From Bacteroidales bacterium M6 (lineage in GTDB: Bacteria; Bacteroidota; Bacteroidia; Bacteroidales; Muribaculaceae): DNA of 64,000 nt. A model generated the notes under the pieces. That model was given only the letters and a program-made list of their open reading frames with translations, was not told where the DNA came from and did not search any database. The position numbers and the translations under genes are program-made. Below, piece by piece: positions 28,170 through 37,222 of the stretch (its first letter is position 1; every line of letters starts with the position of its first letter). The DNA is taken from positions 8,546-72,545 of the forward strand of contig LUJQ01000061.1 in assembly GCA_001689485.1 (NCBI GenBank). The letters are read 5' to 3'.

Positions 28170-29357
28170 ATGATTGACATAACCAACAAACAAGACTGTG
28201 TGGGTTGCAACGCCTGCACCCAACGATGCCCCACCAGCTGCATCTCTATGCAAGAAGATGATGAGGGTTTTCTCTATCCATGCGTCGACCAATCCATGTG
28301 CATCCATTGCGGACTATGCGAAAAAGTATGCCCGGTCATACATCAGGCATTGCCAGGCGAACCAATAAATACTTTTGCAGCAAAAAACATGAATGATTCC
28401 ATAAGAAGGAAATCATCTTCCGGGGGCGTGTTTCATGCCCTGGCCTGCAATGTGATAAATGAAGGGGGAGTCGTGTTCGGTGCACGATTCGACAGTAAAT
28501 GGGGCGTTGAACACAGTTACACCGAAACCATTTCCGGGCTTGCATTTTTCCAAGGTTCAAAATATGTGCAGAGCAACATTGGAACAGCATATACCGATGC
28601 CGAGCGATTTCTCAAAGCCGGACGCAAAGTGCTGTTCTCGGGTACGCCATGCCAACTTGCAGGGCTCAGACTGTTCCTGCGCAAAGACTATGGGAACCTT
28701 TTATTATCGGTAGATGTGGCATGCCACGGTGTGCCAAGCCCGGCTGTGTGGCAAGCATACCTGGCAGGACTGCTTGACAAAATCGGGAAACACGGCTCAC
28801 TCGCCATGGAATCAATTACCAAAATAGATTTCAGGGATATTCGGCACGGGTGGAACGACTACGGGTTCTCAATTTCCGGGAAAAGCAAACCGGGACAGGC
28901 CGACAATGTGCTGTTCTATGAACGCAGGGTCAACAACCTGTTCATGCGTGGATTCCTTGCCGACCTCTATCTCCGCCCGTCATGCCATGAGTGCCCTGCC
29001 AAATGCGGCAAATCAAAAAGCGACATCACTCTCGCCGATTACTGGGGCATTGACCGGATACATCCGTCGTTCTATGACAAATTAGGTGTATCACTCGTGC
29101 TTGCCAATTCAGCTAATGGCCTGGAGGCATTGAGTCAATGTTCACTTACAATGGAAAAATCCAGTTATAACCAGGCAGTCACGGCAAATCCAGCCTTGGT
29201 GCGCAATGCCAGGCGTCCGGAACAAGCAGATATTTTCATGCGCTCATTCCAGGAAAAAGGGATACAATGCCTGCCGGCAATTTTATCACGGATGAAACCA
29301 AGCCTGCTTACACGGATAATCCGAAAAGCCAGGAGGATGTTTGCCCGCAACCGATAA
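28170..29357 (+). CDS. Coenzyme F420 hydrogenase/dehydrogenase beta-subunit-like iron-sulfur protein
   Basis: The first 55 residues hold two four-cysteine ferredoxin motifs (CVGCNACTQRCP and CIHCGLCEKVCP), suggesting two 4Fe-4S clusters. The rest matches the FrhB/FdhB N- and C-terminal domains: SSGGVFHALAC, FSGTPCQLAGLRLFL, DVACHGVPSP, KIDFRDIRHGWNDYGF, and a later Cys cluster CHECPAKCG with DITLADYWGI. The organism is not expected to make F420. In Bacteroidetes such genes recur in polysaccharide loci beside pyruvyl transferases and Wzx, as here, where a redox step on a sugar or flavin is assumed but unproven. Confidence 0.87.
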   Translation: MIDITNKQDCVGCNACTQRCPTSCISMQEDDEGFLYPCVDQSMCIHCGLCEKVCPVIHQALPGEPINTFAAKNMNDSIRRKSSSGGVFHALACNVINEGGVVFGARFDSKWGVEHSYTETISGLAFFQGSKYVQSNIGTAYTDAERFLKAGRKVLFSGTPCQLAGLRLFLRKDYGNLLLSVDVACHGVPSPAVWQAYLAGLLDKIGKHGSLAMESITKIDFRDIRHGWNDYGFSISGKSKPGQADNVLFYERRVNNLFMRGFLADLYLRPSCHECPAKCGKSKSDITLADYWGIDRIHPSFYDKLGVSLVLANSANGLEALSQCSLTMEKSSYNQAVTANPALVRNARRPEQADIFMRSFQEKGIQCLPAILSRMKPSLLTRIIRKARRMFARNR

Positions 29358-29381
29358 CGTACCACCGGGGAGACAAACACG

Positions 29382-30725
29382 CTATGCCGTCCCATCACGA
29401 CACACATCCGCGCTTACGGCCTTGGCAGAAGCCTGTTTCAAGGGCTGCATGGAAAGCGCTACATAGAAAAACACAAGGCAGAAACTCAAAACCCTTATTG
29501 AATCATTATAAATGAAAATCAGGAGCATGTCGGCCAGCACAAACAGCTGCACTTGCATTGAAAACGGAATCTGCCTGTTGACCCTCGGCCATAAATCACG
29601 CGCAAGCACTGCAATAATCCATATAAGCCCTATTATTCCAAGCTGCACATAAACAAAAAACAGCAATATCTTGGAACCCTGCAAAAGCCATTGGTTGTTT
29701 TGTGCGAACCTTGTCGACGACATTACCTGGCCACCCTTGAACTGTCCCACCCCGGCTCCAAGCCACACTCCCCCATTTGTCTCACTTCTAAGCATCGGGG
29801 TTACAAGCACAGGCTTTGCAAAACGCGGGATGTCAAGAGTCCACCAGTTTGAAGGGTCGATTTCCATTTCACCGTCCTGCAGCATCCATCCCACCTCTAC
29901 AAGAAAATCAAGGTCTTCCCCATAGAAATAATTCTGAAAGAATTCTTTTGACAGGACTTTCTCCGGATCTTGGTCGGTTATATCGAAATAGGCTACAGCC
30001 AAGCCCACAAAAGCGCAAACAGATATAGGGAATGCCAGTAAAAGACGCATCACCGCCAGACGGTCATATTTGACCAGCAGCAAAAAGTATATTACCAGCA
30101 TTATGAAGCTGGCCTTGGTCTCATTGAGCAGGGTAGGATATAACAGGAAGATATATTCCTTGTTCCGTTTAAGGCTGTCCCAATAACGGGATGAATCCCA
30201 ATTGCGTGTAATCAGATAAAACGAGACCAGGTAAATCAGCATCGATGTTATACCTGAAGCACCGAAACCCATCGAACCGCCTCCATGGTCATTGGCACCA
30301 TACAGCGCAAACTGCCATGTGATGCAGAATGCCTGCAACCATAGCCATATCCGAAGCTGACGGTTAAACGACTTTCGGAAATCATCCGCATACCGGCATG
30401 TCAGGAAATATCTCAAAACCGGAACCATAAGCACAAGCCCCACGAAATCACGGCTACCGTTCACAAATGTCGCAACTGAACCATGATTTACAATCAATGA
30501 GGAAACCACAGCTATCGCCATATATGACAATGCCACGATTATGTCGCCCCTTTGCCGCAAAGTTGCCAACCCTAGCAAAACAACCAGGCCGTCAAGCAAC
30601 AGAAACACGGAAGGGCGCAATGGCTCCAAAAACGGCAGAAGTTCATCTGCCACAAAGCCGAATGTCATCGCAATCCAAAAAACTGCAATGAACACACGGT
30701 AATATAGCTTATATTTCCCTATCAT
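29382..30725 (-). CDS. O-antigen/capsule polymerase-like membrane protein (Wzy-like)
   Basis: The 447-residue protein has about 10-12 hydrophobic helices and a large loop (about residues 250-340) between late helices, the usual topology of Wzy polymerases, which show little sequence conservation. I see FVNGSRDFVGLVLMVPVLRYFL and LYPTLLNETKASFIMLVIYF, similar in style to O-antigen ligase/polymerase proteins. The call rests on topology and context: it is the last gene of wza-wzc-wzy and converges on the Wzx operon with 24 bases between stop codons. Confidence 0.75.
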   Translation of the reverse strand: MIGKYKLYYRVFIAVFWIAMTFGFVADELLPFLEPLRPSVFLLLDGLVVLLGLATLRQRGDIIVALSYMAIAVVSSLIVNHGSVATFVNGSRDFVGLVLMVPVLRYFLTCRYADDFRKSFNRQLRIWLWLQAFCITWQFALYGANDHGGGSMGFGASGITSMLIYLVSFYLITRNWDSSRYWDSLKRNKEYIFLLYPTLLNETKASFIMLVIYFLLLVKYDRLAVMRLLLAFPISVCAFVGLAVAYFDITDQDPEKVLSKEFFQNYFYGEDLDFLVEVGWMLQDGEMEIDPSNWWTLDIPRFAKPVLVTPMLRSETNGGVWLGAGVGQFKGGQVMSSTRFAQNNQWLLQGSKILLFFVYVQLGIIGLIWIIAVLARDLWPRVNRQIPFSMQVQLFVLADMLLIFIYNDSIRVLSFCLVFFYVALSMQPLKQASAKAVSADVCRDGTA

Positions 30726-30787
30726 TTATAAACAACCAAAAGCCATCTCTGCGAGTCATAAACACCCATCATGCGGAAACGCATCTT

Positions 30788-33097
30788 TTATCTGCGGTGT
30801 TTGCCGACGCCTTCTTCACCATAGCCGTAGGTGCGTCGCGGCTTGGTGCCGTTGACAACTACAGATAGTTTACGGAAGCGGTCGGTGGCATGAAGGTTAT
30901 TGAGGGTGGCTACGTCGTGACGGGTGGTGTAGTTGACACGGCATACGTAGACGGTGGCGTCGCTGATACGCACCAATGCGAATGTGTCGCTCACGATACC
31001 TACCGGGGCCGAATCAATTATGATATAGTCATACATACCACGCAGCTTTGCAAACAACTCGTCAACACGCGGGTCGGCAAGGAGTTCCGACGGGTTGGGA
31101 GGAACCGGGCCGGAAGTAATCACATCCAAACCGGGCATCACGGCATCACGGCGGATTATGCTCTCAAGCGAAATGCTGTCGCTCGAAATATATTCGGTGA
31201 AACCGCGACCGCCTGAAAGGCTGAGATACTCCTGCAACTTGGGCTTGCGTATATCAAGCCCTACCAGTAACACCTTCTTGCCAAGCAAGGCAAAAGAGGA
31301 TGCAAGGTTTATCGAAATAAATGACTTACCTTCACCGGACGTGGTCGAGGTTACAAGCACCACCTTGTTGCCGTTCCCGCCTAGCATAAACTGAAGGTTG
31401 GTTCGGATGAGGCGGAAAAGCTCGGCAGTAGAGGTCGAACCACCTTGCCTTACCACAACCGACTCACCGGTCGTGTCGGCACACATCTCGCCGAGCACAG
31501 GCACGGAAGTAAGCCCTGAAAATTCCTCAGAGGAATCAAATTTGTCACGCAACAGACGGCGTAAATACAGGTAACCAGCTGCAAGAAGAATTCCTCCGAT
31601 GAATGCGATAATAAGCTTCATTGAATTTTTCATGCCGAGCGGTTCGTTGAGCGCATAGGCTTCATCGATAATCTGCCCCTTCATCTGCGAATTGGCAAGC
31701 ATCATCGAGCTTTGTTCGCGTTGTTTGAGCAGGAACAGATAAAGCTGCTCTTTGATTGTCTGTTGGCGCTTGATGTCGCGGAACTGACGTTCCTGCGTAG
31801 GCATATTTCCTAACGCTGCCTGGGCAGCGTTCATCTCCGAGCGGAGTTCTCGCACCTTTACTGATGCGGCCTGATATGCCTTGTCGACTGTTGAAAGCAG
31901 GTTTTTTCGCATAGCCTCGATCTGGCGGTCAACCGCCTCCAAGGCCGCATTACCGGCATGGGCATTTTGTGCCAATTCGATACGTTTGAGTATCAGCTCA
32001 TTATATGCACCGACAAAGCTATCGGTTCCCTGTCCCTGGTTCGAACCGGCCAGTGTGGCCGGCACAAGTTCGTTTTCATTAGCCGGGTCTGACACGAAAT
32101 CCTTTATCAGCTTCACAATCTGCATCTCGGTTTCTGAAGCCACCAGCGCCTGCTCAATCTGCCCCTTTTTCCCAAACTGGTATTGGGCGTCGGCCTCCAG
32201 GTCGACAATGCCATTGTCACGCTTATATTTTTCAATCGAGGATTCCGAAGTCGACAAATCGTCGCTCAACAATGCCAGGCGCGAATCGATGAATTCTATT
32301 GTCTTGCGGTTTTTAAGGTTCTTTTCGCCCAAACCACGCAGGTTGTATTGCTCTATAATGGTATTAAGCACTGCTTTGGCATATGCAATACTGGAACTTT
32401 CCAACTCCATCAGAATCACATTCGACTTGCGGCTGGCAATATCCACAAACACATCTTTTGCTATATTCTCCGCCGCGTCGTCATAACCGGTGAAACTGAT
32501 ATTTGTCTTTACCGGTTCCCCTGCAGGGAAATCAGGCGTTTTCTCAAGGGAGAACAATCCGTAGGGAGTGTTCACATTCACAGGGAATGCCGCATCTGCA
32601 ACTTCTGCCACAGTTTTTTTGCGGGCTTTGACAGTCACATCGGCCAGCCCCTTTTCATTTACCGTTACTTTGAACGAAAGCCCGGTGCGGATTGTATCGG
32701 GAATCGAAGGGTCGCATTTCAACGCCACCGGGTAACCTGTGAACTGGAACTCGTCACGCAGGAAACCGGTGCGGGTGCGATATGACACATTAAGGCCAAG
32801 TTCCTTGGCGACATTTCTGTAGATTGTATGCGATGAAACTGCGAAAACCTCGTCGTCAACGCTGGCACTCGACCCGAAAATCGCGCCTATAGCACCCAGG
32901 TCTGGCCCCGCATCCTCCTGCGTAATCAGCAGGTTGGCCTTTACCAGATATTCCGGAGCAGTCCGGTAGCTGTAGAACATTGTCAAGGCTACACATACCA
33001 CTACACCTATAACAAACACATACCACTTGGATACGCAATATTTGATTATCCCCGAAAAATCAATAAATTCGTTTTTGTCTTGGCCTGTGGGATTCAT
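30788..33097 (-). CDS. Wzc-like polysaccharide co-polymerase and tyrosine autokinase
   Basis: The 769-residue protein controls chain length and export of the polysaccharide. A Wzz domain flanked by two transmembrane helices fills the first part (helix at about 20-40, second near 500), with a long coiled-coil and a GNVR-type segment before the second helix. The cytoplasmic BY-kinase domain has Walker A TSGEGKS near residue 587, Walker A' VLLVGLDIRKP (the first position is Gly instead of the usual Asp) and Walker B YDYIIIDSAPVG near residue 692. The C-terminal tail contains TYGYGEE, a short tyrosine cluster. wza lies 62 bases upstream, wzy 62 bases downstream. Confidence 0.94.
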   Translation of the reverse strand: MNPTGQDKNEFIDFSGIIKYCVSKWYVFVIGVVVCVALTMFYSYRTAPEYLVKANLLITQEDAGPDLGAIGAIFGSSASVDDEVFAVSSHTIYRNVAKELGLNVSYRTRTGFLRDEFQFTGYPVALKCDPSIPDTIRTGLSFKVTVNEKGLADVTVKARKKTVAEVADAAFPVNVNTPYGLFSLEKTPDFPAGEPVKTNISFTGYDDAAENIAKDVFVDIASRKSNVILMELESSSIAYAKAVLNTIIEQYNLRGLGEKNLKNRKTIEFIDSRLALLSDDLSTSESSIEKYKRDNGIVDLEADAQYQFGKKGQIEQALVASETEMQIVKLIKDFVSDPANENELVPATLAGSNQGQGTDSFVGAYNELILKRIELAQNAHAGNAALEAVDRQIEAMRKNLLSTVDKAYQAASVKVRELRSEMNAAQAALGNMPTQERQFRDIKRQQTIKEQLYLFLLKQREQSSMMLANSQMKGQIIDEAYALNEPLGMKNSMKLIIAFIGGILLAAGYLYLRRLLRDKFDSSEEFSGLTSVPVLGEMCADTTGESVVVRQGGSTSTAELFRLIRTNLQFMLGGNGNKVVLVTSTTSGEGKSFISINLASSFALLGKKVLLVGLDIRKPKLQEYLSLSGGRGFTEYISSDSISLESIIRRDAVMPGLDVITSGPVPPNPSELLADPRVDELFAKLRGMYDYIIIDSAPVGIVSDTFALVRISDATVYVCRVNYTTRHDVATLNNLHATDRFRKLSVVVNGTKPRRTYGYGEEGVGKHRR

Positions 33098-33159
33098 CTG
33101 TCTTAAAGGAAATATGATAACGAGTGACTGGAATGCCGGGATGTTTCTGTATCCCTGCT

Positions 33160-33960
33160 TTATTTGATTGCAAGCGCGATTATTAGCGACGCGATTACCG
33201 ATGTGGCGCTCACTATGGTGGAAACCACCTGCATACGGTAGGAATTATTGGTGTCGTAGCGCGAATTGGATTCGCGGGTCGGAGTAGGCGACACCATCAC
33301 TACGTCGTTTTGCTGAAGATAATAATACGGGGTCGACATTACATCGCTTTTCGTCAGGTCGATATAATGGTATTCGGCCTTACCGTCGTTCTCACGGATA
33401 AGAAGCACATTGGTACGGTCGCCGAATTCCGTAAGATGCCCTGCCGCCGCCAAGGCGTCAAGAATCGAGAACCGCTCACCTGGAACCTCCACGCGTCCGG
33501 GATTGCGGACTTCGCCAAGCACGTTGACCCCGAAATTAACCAGCTCTACACGCACCATGGGGTCTTTCACCTCCTTGGCTATACGCGTCGTAAGGTTTTC
33601 GGTAAGCTGCATGGTGGTAAGCCCTGCAACATGCAGTTTCCCCAATACCGGGAAATTTATATCACCCTCCTTGTTAACCACATAAGTCTGCTGGGTCGGT
33701 GTGTGTGACATTTTCAGTTCGCCCTGTTTTGCAGGATTGCTCAACGGCAGGTTGTAGGGAGCCGAAGCCGACGGGACGGTCGAGGTTACAGTAATCATCA
33801 GCTCATCCTGCGGACGGATTGTCAGATTGCTCTCTTCCAGCTGGAACTCACCATTGCCGGTGGGCTGGAGGTCCTTAAATACAGTCAGTACAGGCTTCGG
33901 CGAGCTGCACGATGCCAGCATAAGTGCCAGCAGGCACATTATGGAGATTGCTTTCTTCAT
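33160..33960 (-). CDS. Wza-like polysaccharide export lipoprotein
   Basis: The 266-residue protein has a lipoprotein signal (MKKAISIMCLLALMLASC). It is followed by a polysaccharide-export domain (LTIRPQDELMITVTS, YVVNKEGDINFPVLGKLHVAGLT, LTTRIAKEVKDPMVRVELVNFGVNVLGEVRNPG) and an SLBB-like segment (ERFSILDALAAAGHLTEFGDR). A C-terminal hydrophobic helix (VSATSVIASLIIALAIK) could span the outer membrane as in Wza. I prefer the start at 33960, which heads the lipoprotein signal, over an upstream ATG at 34002. It is the promoter-proximal gene of wza-wzc-wzy. Confidence 0.92.
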   Translation of the reverse strand: MKKAISIMCLLALMLASCSSPKPVLTVFKDLQPTGNGEFQLEESNLTIRPQDELMITVTSTVPSASAPYNLPLSNPAKQGELKMSHTPTQQTYVVNKEGDINFPVLGKLHVAGLTTMQLTENLTTRIAKEVKDPMVRVELVNFGVNVLGEVRNPGRVEVPGERFSILDALAAAGHLTEFGDRTNVLLIRENDGKAEYHYIDLTKSDVMSTPYYYLQQNDVVMVSPTPTRESNSRYDTNNSYRMQVVSTIVSATSVIASLIIALAIK

Positions 33961-34159
33961 CTTCTTTATTAAAGGCCACCTGAGACATAACACAAGCCTC
34001 AAGGCAGCATATTGGTTGGATTGTTACTAAATCATAACGTAACCACCCTGCGTTTTATTATAGGCACCCGGTGCGACGACCAGGGGGCAGCCCCGGAGGT
34101 TGTGCCCGTTTTTTTAACAATCTATTAACCTACCGCCTGCACATTCCGCAAAAAATCCT
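33961..34159. other. Intergenic region between wza and rsmA
   Basis: This divergent gap must contain the wza promoter on the minus strand, but I find no clear TAnnTTTG box there. No UpxY/NusG-like regulator gene or invertible promoter repeats are seen. Confidence 0.5.
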
Positions 34160-34167
34160 TAACTTTG
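34160..34167 (+). promoter_or_regulatory. -7 promoter box of rsmA
   Basis: TAACTTTG matches TAnnTTTG, 53 bases before the rsmA ATG at 34221. Confidence 0.68.
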
Positions 34168-34220
34168 TATGACAACTAACCGCAGGTGTGCCGTGGCCGC
34201 CTCCGACAAACCATAACCAT

Positions 34221-35003
34221 ATGCAACAGGTTAAACCAAAAAAAGCTTTGGGGCAGCATTTCCTGACCGACTTGGACGTAGCAGCCCGGATAGCCGCCAC
34301 ACTCGACCCCTACCAGGGCATCCCCGTCGTAGAAGTCGGCCCCGGGATGGGTGTGCTTACACAGTTTCTGCTACCCACACACCCCGACCTGACGGTTGTG
34401 GAAATCGACAACGAAAGCGTGGCATGGCTCAAAGCCAACATGCCGGCACTGCAAGGACACATCCTTGAAGAGGACTTCCTGCAACTCGATCTCGGCACAC
34501 TTTTCCCCGGTCACAGCGAATTCTGCGTAATCGGGAACTACCCCTATAACATCTCGTCGCAAATCTTCTTCCACATCCTGGACTATAAGGACAGGGTGAA
34601 ATGCTGCTCCGGCATGCTGCAGAAAGAGGTAGCCGAAAGGCTCGCTGCCCCTCCGGGCACAAAAGCCAGGGGCATTCTGAGCGTGCTTTTGCAGGCATGG
34701 TATGACGTCGACTATCTGTTCACCGTCGACGAACATGTGTTCAACCCGCCTCCAAAGGTCAAATCAGGCGTGGTGCGCCTCACACGCAATGCCGTGACAG
34801 AACTTGGATGCGACCCGGCCCTGTTCAAGACCGTGGTGAAAACAACCTTCGGCCAACGGCGCAAAACCATACGCAACTCCATAAAATCACTCCTGCCACC
34901 CGGCTGCCCCGCACCCGACAACGCCCTGATGGCAATGCGCCCCGAGCAGCTCTCGGTAGCGCAATTTATCGAATTGACCAACCTGCTGGCTTCCATGCGA
35001 TAA
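34221..35003 (+). CDS. rsmA: 16S rRNA (adenine1518/1519-N6)-dimethyltransferase
   Basis: RsmA (KsgA) dimethylates two adjacent adenines in helix 45 of 16S rRNA during small-subunit maturation. The 260-residue protein shows KKALGQHFLTDLDVAARI, the SAM-binding VVEVGPGMGVLT, the second acidic VVEIDNE, and the catalytic NYPYNISSQIFFH. The C-terminal helical part has FGQRRKTIRNSIK. The ATG at 34221 gives the family-typical MQQVKPKKALGQ start; a GTG 33 bases upstream is also in frame but less likely. mgtE follows after 13 bases. Confidence 0.96.
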   Translation: MQQVKPKKALGQHFLTDLDVAARIAATLDPYQGIPVVEVGPGMGVLTQFLLPTHPDLTVVEIDNESVAWLKANMPALQGHILEEDFLQLDLGTLFPGHSEFCVIGNYPYNISSQIFFHILDYKDRVKCCSGMLQKEVAERLAAPPGTKARGILSVLLQAWYDVDYLFTVDEHVFNPPPKVKSGVVRLTRNAVTELGCDPALFKTVVKTTFGQRRKTIRNSIKSLLPPGCPAPDNALMAMRPEQLSVAQFIELTNLLASMR

Positions 35004-35016
35004 GACACATCCGTCG

Positions 35017-36378
35017 ATGAAAGAATTCAACGAGGAATATCTCAACCACATAAAACAGATAATCGCCGACCGCGACGACGAGAAAGCCCGCGCCATTCTC
35101 TCCGACCTCCACCCGGCCGACATCGCAGAGCTTTACAACGACCTGGAGCTTGACGATGCAGAATACCTAAACCGCCTCCTCGACGGCGACAAGGCTGCCG
35201 ACGTGCTCATGGAACTTGACGAGGACGACCGCCGCAAACTCCTCAGCGAGATGGAGCCGGAGGATATCGCCCGCAAATATGTCGACCACCTCGACTCCGA
35301 CGAAGCCGTCGACCTTATTCAGGAACTCGACGAAGAGGACCGCGACGAGGTGCTGTCACATATCGACGACGTAGAGCAGGCGGGCGACATTATCGACCTC
35401 CTCAAATATGAAGAGGACACCGCAGGCGGACTCATGGGTACCGAAATGCTCGTGGTCAACGAAAACTGGAGCATGCCCGAATGCATCAAGCAGCTAAGGA
35501 TGCAGGCCGAGGATATGGACGAGATTTATTATGTCTATGTGGTCGACAACGACGACCGCCTGCGCGGCACGCTCCCCCTGAAAGAACTCATCACCCACCC
35601 CTCAGTCTCCAAAATCAAGAACGTGATGGAGACCGACCCCGTGGCAGTGAAAACCGACACACCGCTCGACGAAGTGGCCATCGACTTCGAGAAATACGAC
35701 CTTGTGGCAATGCCGGTAATCGACTCAATCGGACGCCTCGTAGGCCACATAACGGTCGACGACGTGATGGACCGCGTGCGCGAATCGTCCGAACGCGACT
35801 ATCAGCTGGCATCAGGTCTTTCGCAAGACGTCGAATCCGACGACACCCTGTGGCGTCAGACCAAGGCTCGCCTGCCATGGCTCCTGATGGGAATCGTAGG
35901 CGGCATAGGCAATTCGCTGATACTCGGAAACTTCGAGCAAGGATTCGTCACCAACCCCGCCATGGCTCTATTCATCCCGATGATTGGCGGCACCGGAGGC
36001 AACGTCGGCATCCAGTCGTCGGCAATCGTTGTGCAGGGTCTGGCCAACGGCTCACTCGACTTAAAGGAATCAGGGCGTCAAATCCTGAAAGAGGTCGGCG
36101 TAGGCTTCATCAACGGGTTGATAATCTCCCTGCTGGTGTTCATCTACAACGCCTTCCAGCTAGCGCCCTGGAATCCCACCACACTTGCCGTTTCACTCTC
36201 CCTGATGGCCGTGGTGCTTTTCGCCTCTATTTTCGGCACATTCGTGCCGCTCACACTCGAGCGCTTCAAAATCGACCCCGCCCTTGCCACCGGCCCCTTC
36301 ATCTCCATAACCAACGACATCATAGGCATGATGATCTACATGCTCATATCCTCATGGCTAATGAGCGTGCTGGTGTAG
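35017..36378 (+). CDS. mgtE: MgtE-type magnesium transporter
   Basis: The 453-residue protein has the three MgtE parts. An acidic superhelical N domain (about 1-130) contains LHPADIAELYNDLE and repeated D/E clusters that sense Mg. A pair of CBS domains follows (about 135-255). Five transmembrane helices (about 285-450) include GGTGGNVGIQSSAI, PLTLERFKIDPALATGPFI and the Asp-containing NDIIGMMIYM near the pore. It imports magnesium through the inner membrane. It shares the rsmA transcript (13-base gap) and ends directly before a large heptamer array. Confidence 0.95.
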   Translation: MKEFNEEYLNHIKQIIADRDDEKARAILSDLHPADIAELYNDLELDDAEYLNRLLDGDKAADVLMELDEDDRRKLLSEMEPEDIARKYVDHLDSDEAVDLIQELDEEDRDEVLSHIDDVEQAGDIIDLLKYEEDTAGGLMGTEMLVVNENWSMPECIKQLRMQAEDMDEIYYVYVVDNDDRLRGTLPLKELITHPSVSKIKNVMETDPVAVKTDTPLDEVAIDFEKYDLVAMPVIDSIGRLVGHITVDDVMDRVRESSERDYQLASGLSQDVESDDTLWRQTKARLPWLLMGIVGGIGNSLILGNFEQGFVTNPAMALFIPMIGGTGGNVGIQSSAIVVQGLANGSLDLKESGRQILKEVGVGFINGLIISLLVFIYNAFQLAPWNPTTLAVSLSLMAVVLFASIFGTFVPLTLERFKIDPALATGPFISITNDIIGMMIYMLISSWLMSVLV

Positions 36379-36379
36379 C

Positions 36380-36430
36380 AAGTTGCAAGTTATAAGTCGT
36401 AAGTTGTAAGTTATAAGTTGTAAATTGCAA
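36380..36430. repeat. Heptamer array, forward orientation (AAGTNNT)
   Basis: Seven-base units AAGTTGC, AAGTTAT, AAGTCGT, AAGTTGT, AAGTTAT, AAGTTGT and AAATTGC begin two bases after the mgtE stop codon. They are the reverse complement of the CTTANNA units that follow at 36489-36625, so the two arrays could fold into a long hairpin. Confidence 0.85.
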
Positions 36431-36488
36431 TCGGGAAATCCCGCCATACAGCCGGGTTCCGACATCCCATGCAAATCCCACTCCGTTT

Positions 36489-36625
36489 TTTAACTTACCA
36501 CTCTACAACTGATAAAAACTGACAACTTATAACTTGCTACTGACAACTTACGACTTATAACTTACGACTTATAACTTACGACTTATAACTTAAAACTTAC
36601 AACTTACGACTTACAACTTAAAAAC
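36489..36625. repeat. Heptamer array, reverse orientation (CTTANNA), largest in the window
   Basis: After a degenerate beginning, ten clean units run to the end: CTTATAA and CTTACGA alternate, then CTTAAAA, CTTACAA, CTTACGA, CTTACAA, CTTAAAA. The variable positions are 5 and 6 of the unit. The array ends five bases before the TTG start of the next gene. No coding potential is seen in it. Confidence 0.85.
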
Positions 36626-36629
36626 TGCA

Positions 36630-37073
36630 TTGTCTACCGAACTATACGTCATATTATTCACCATAGCCGCCATGATTGTGGGGCTGCTGGTCAAGCCACG
36701 CGAACGGGGTCAAGCCGAAACCTCGTTCTGCACAGGCACACTCGACCGTGATGTAGACAACACCCCGCGAATCGAATTCCGCTGCCTCGACAACGGCGAC
36801 ATAATCCTGCGGCGATGCGGCCTGCACAGCCTTACCGAATCGGCCACAGTGGCACTTGCCATAACCCGCATAGGCTTCGACCTTGAAATCGAGGAACGCA
36901 TAACCCCGGGCAATCCAGGCGACACACCCGTTGAACGTGCCACATTCCTGATCAAAGGACTCTCCAGCGAACGCTACCATATCCGCTACAACTCCTCTGC
37001 ATTCTCTACATTCATAGCCACAACGCTCCCCAACCGCCCGGGTATAAATTTCACCAGGCTTTTTCCTGCCTGA
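36630..37073 (+). CDS. Small membrane-anchored protein of unknown function
   Basis: I do not recognise the family. The 147-residue reading frame uses a TTG start (STELYVILFTIAAMIVGLLV), giving an N-terminal transmembrane helix followed by a soluble domain rich in beta-type residues (RIEFRCLDNGDIILRRCGL, ATVALAITRIGFDLEIEERI). An ATG at 36672 inside the helix is an alternative but would cut it. The codon use, rich in third-position G and C, fits a real gene. It starts straight after the heptamer array. No function is assigned. Confidence 0.6.
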   Translation: MSTELYVILFTIAAMIVGLLVKPRERGQAETSFCTGTLDRDVDNTPRIEFRCLDNGDIILRRCGLHSLTESATVALAITRIGFDLEIEERITPGNPGDTPVERATFLIKGLSSERYHIRYNSSAFSTFIATTLPNRPGINFTRLFPA

Positions 37074-37148
37074 CAGCGGAAAAAACATCGCCCTACGGCA
37101 ATCTTAACAATAATTAACTATCGGGGGGGTAAATCGCCACACTTTCCA

Positions 37149-37156
37149 TAATTTTG
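37149..37156 (+). promoter_or_regulatory. -7 promoter box before a tiny ORF and the ion channel
   Basis: TAATTTTG matches TAnnTTTG. It is followed after four bases by a hairpin, GAAGTCA/TGACTTC at 37161-37177, whose middle can instead pair as GTCAC/GTGAC further downstream. Confidence 0.6.
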
Positions 37157-37160
37157 CAGT

Positions 37161-37183
37161 GAAGTCACGATGACTTCTGTGAC
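37161..37183 (+). promoter_or_regulatory. Overlapping alternative hairpins at a predicted mRNA 5' end
   Basis: GAAGTCA (37161-37167) pairs with TGACTTC (37171-37177). GTCAC inside the first arm can instead pair with the GTGAC that ends near 37183. The two pairings exclude each other. Confidence 0.45.
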
Positions 37184-37222
37184 AAATAGAAGCCATCCCC
37201 GGCTTCCCAAACCCCGCAAAAC

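Noticed and set aside
36489..36625. CRISPR array
   Set aside because: Units are 7 bp with no spacers of unique sequence and no cas genes nearby.
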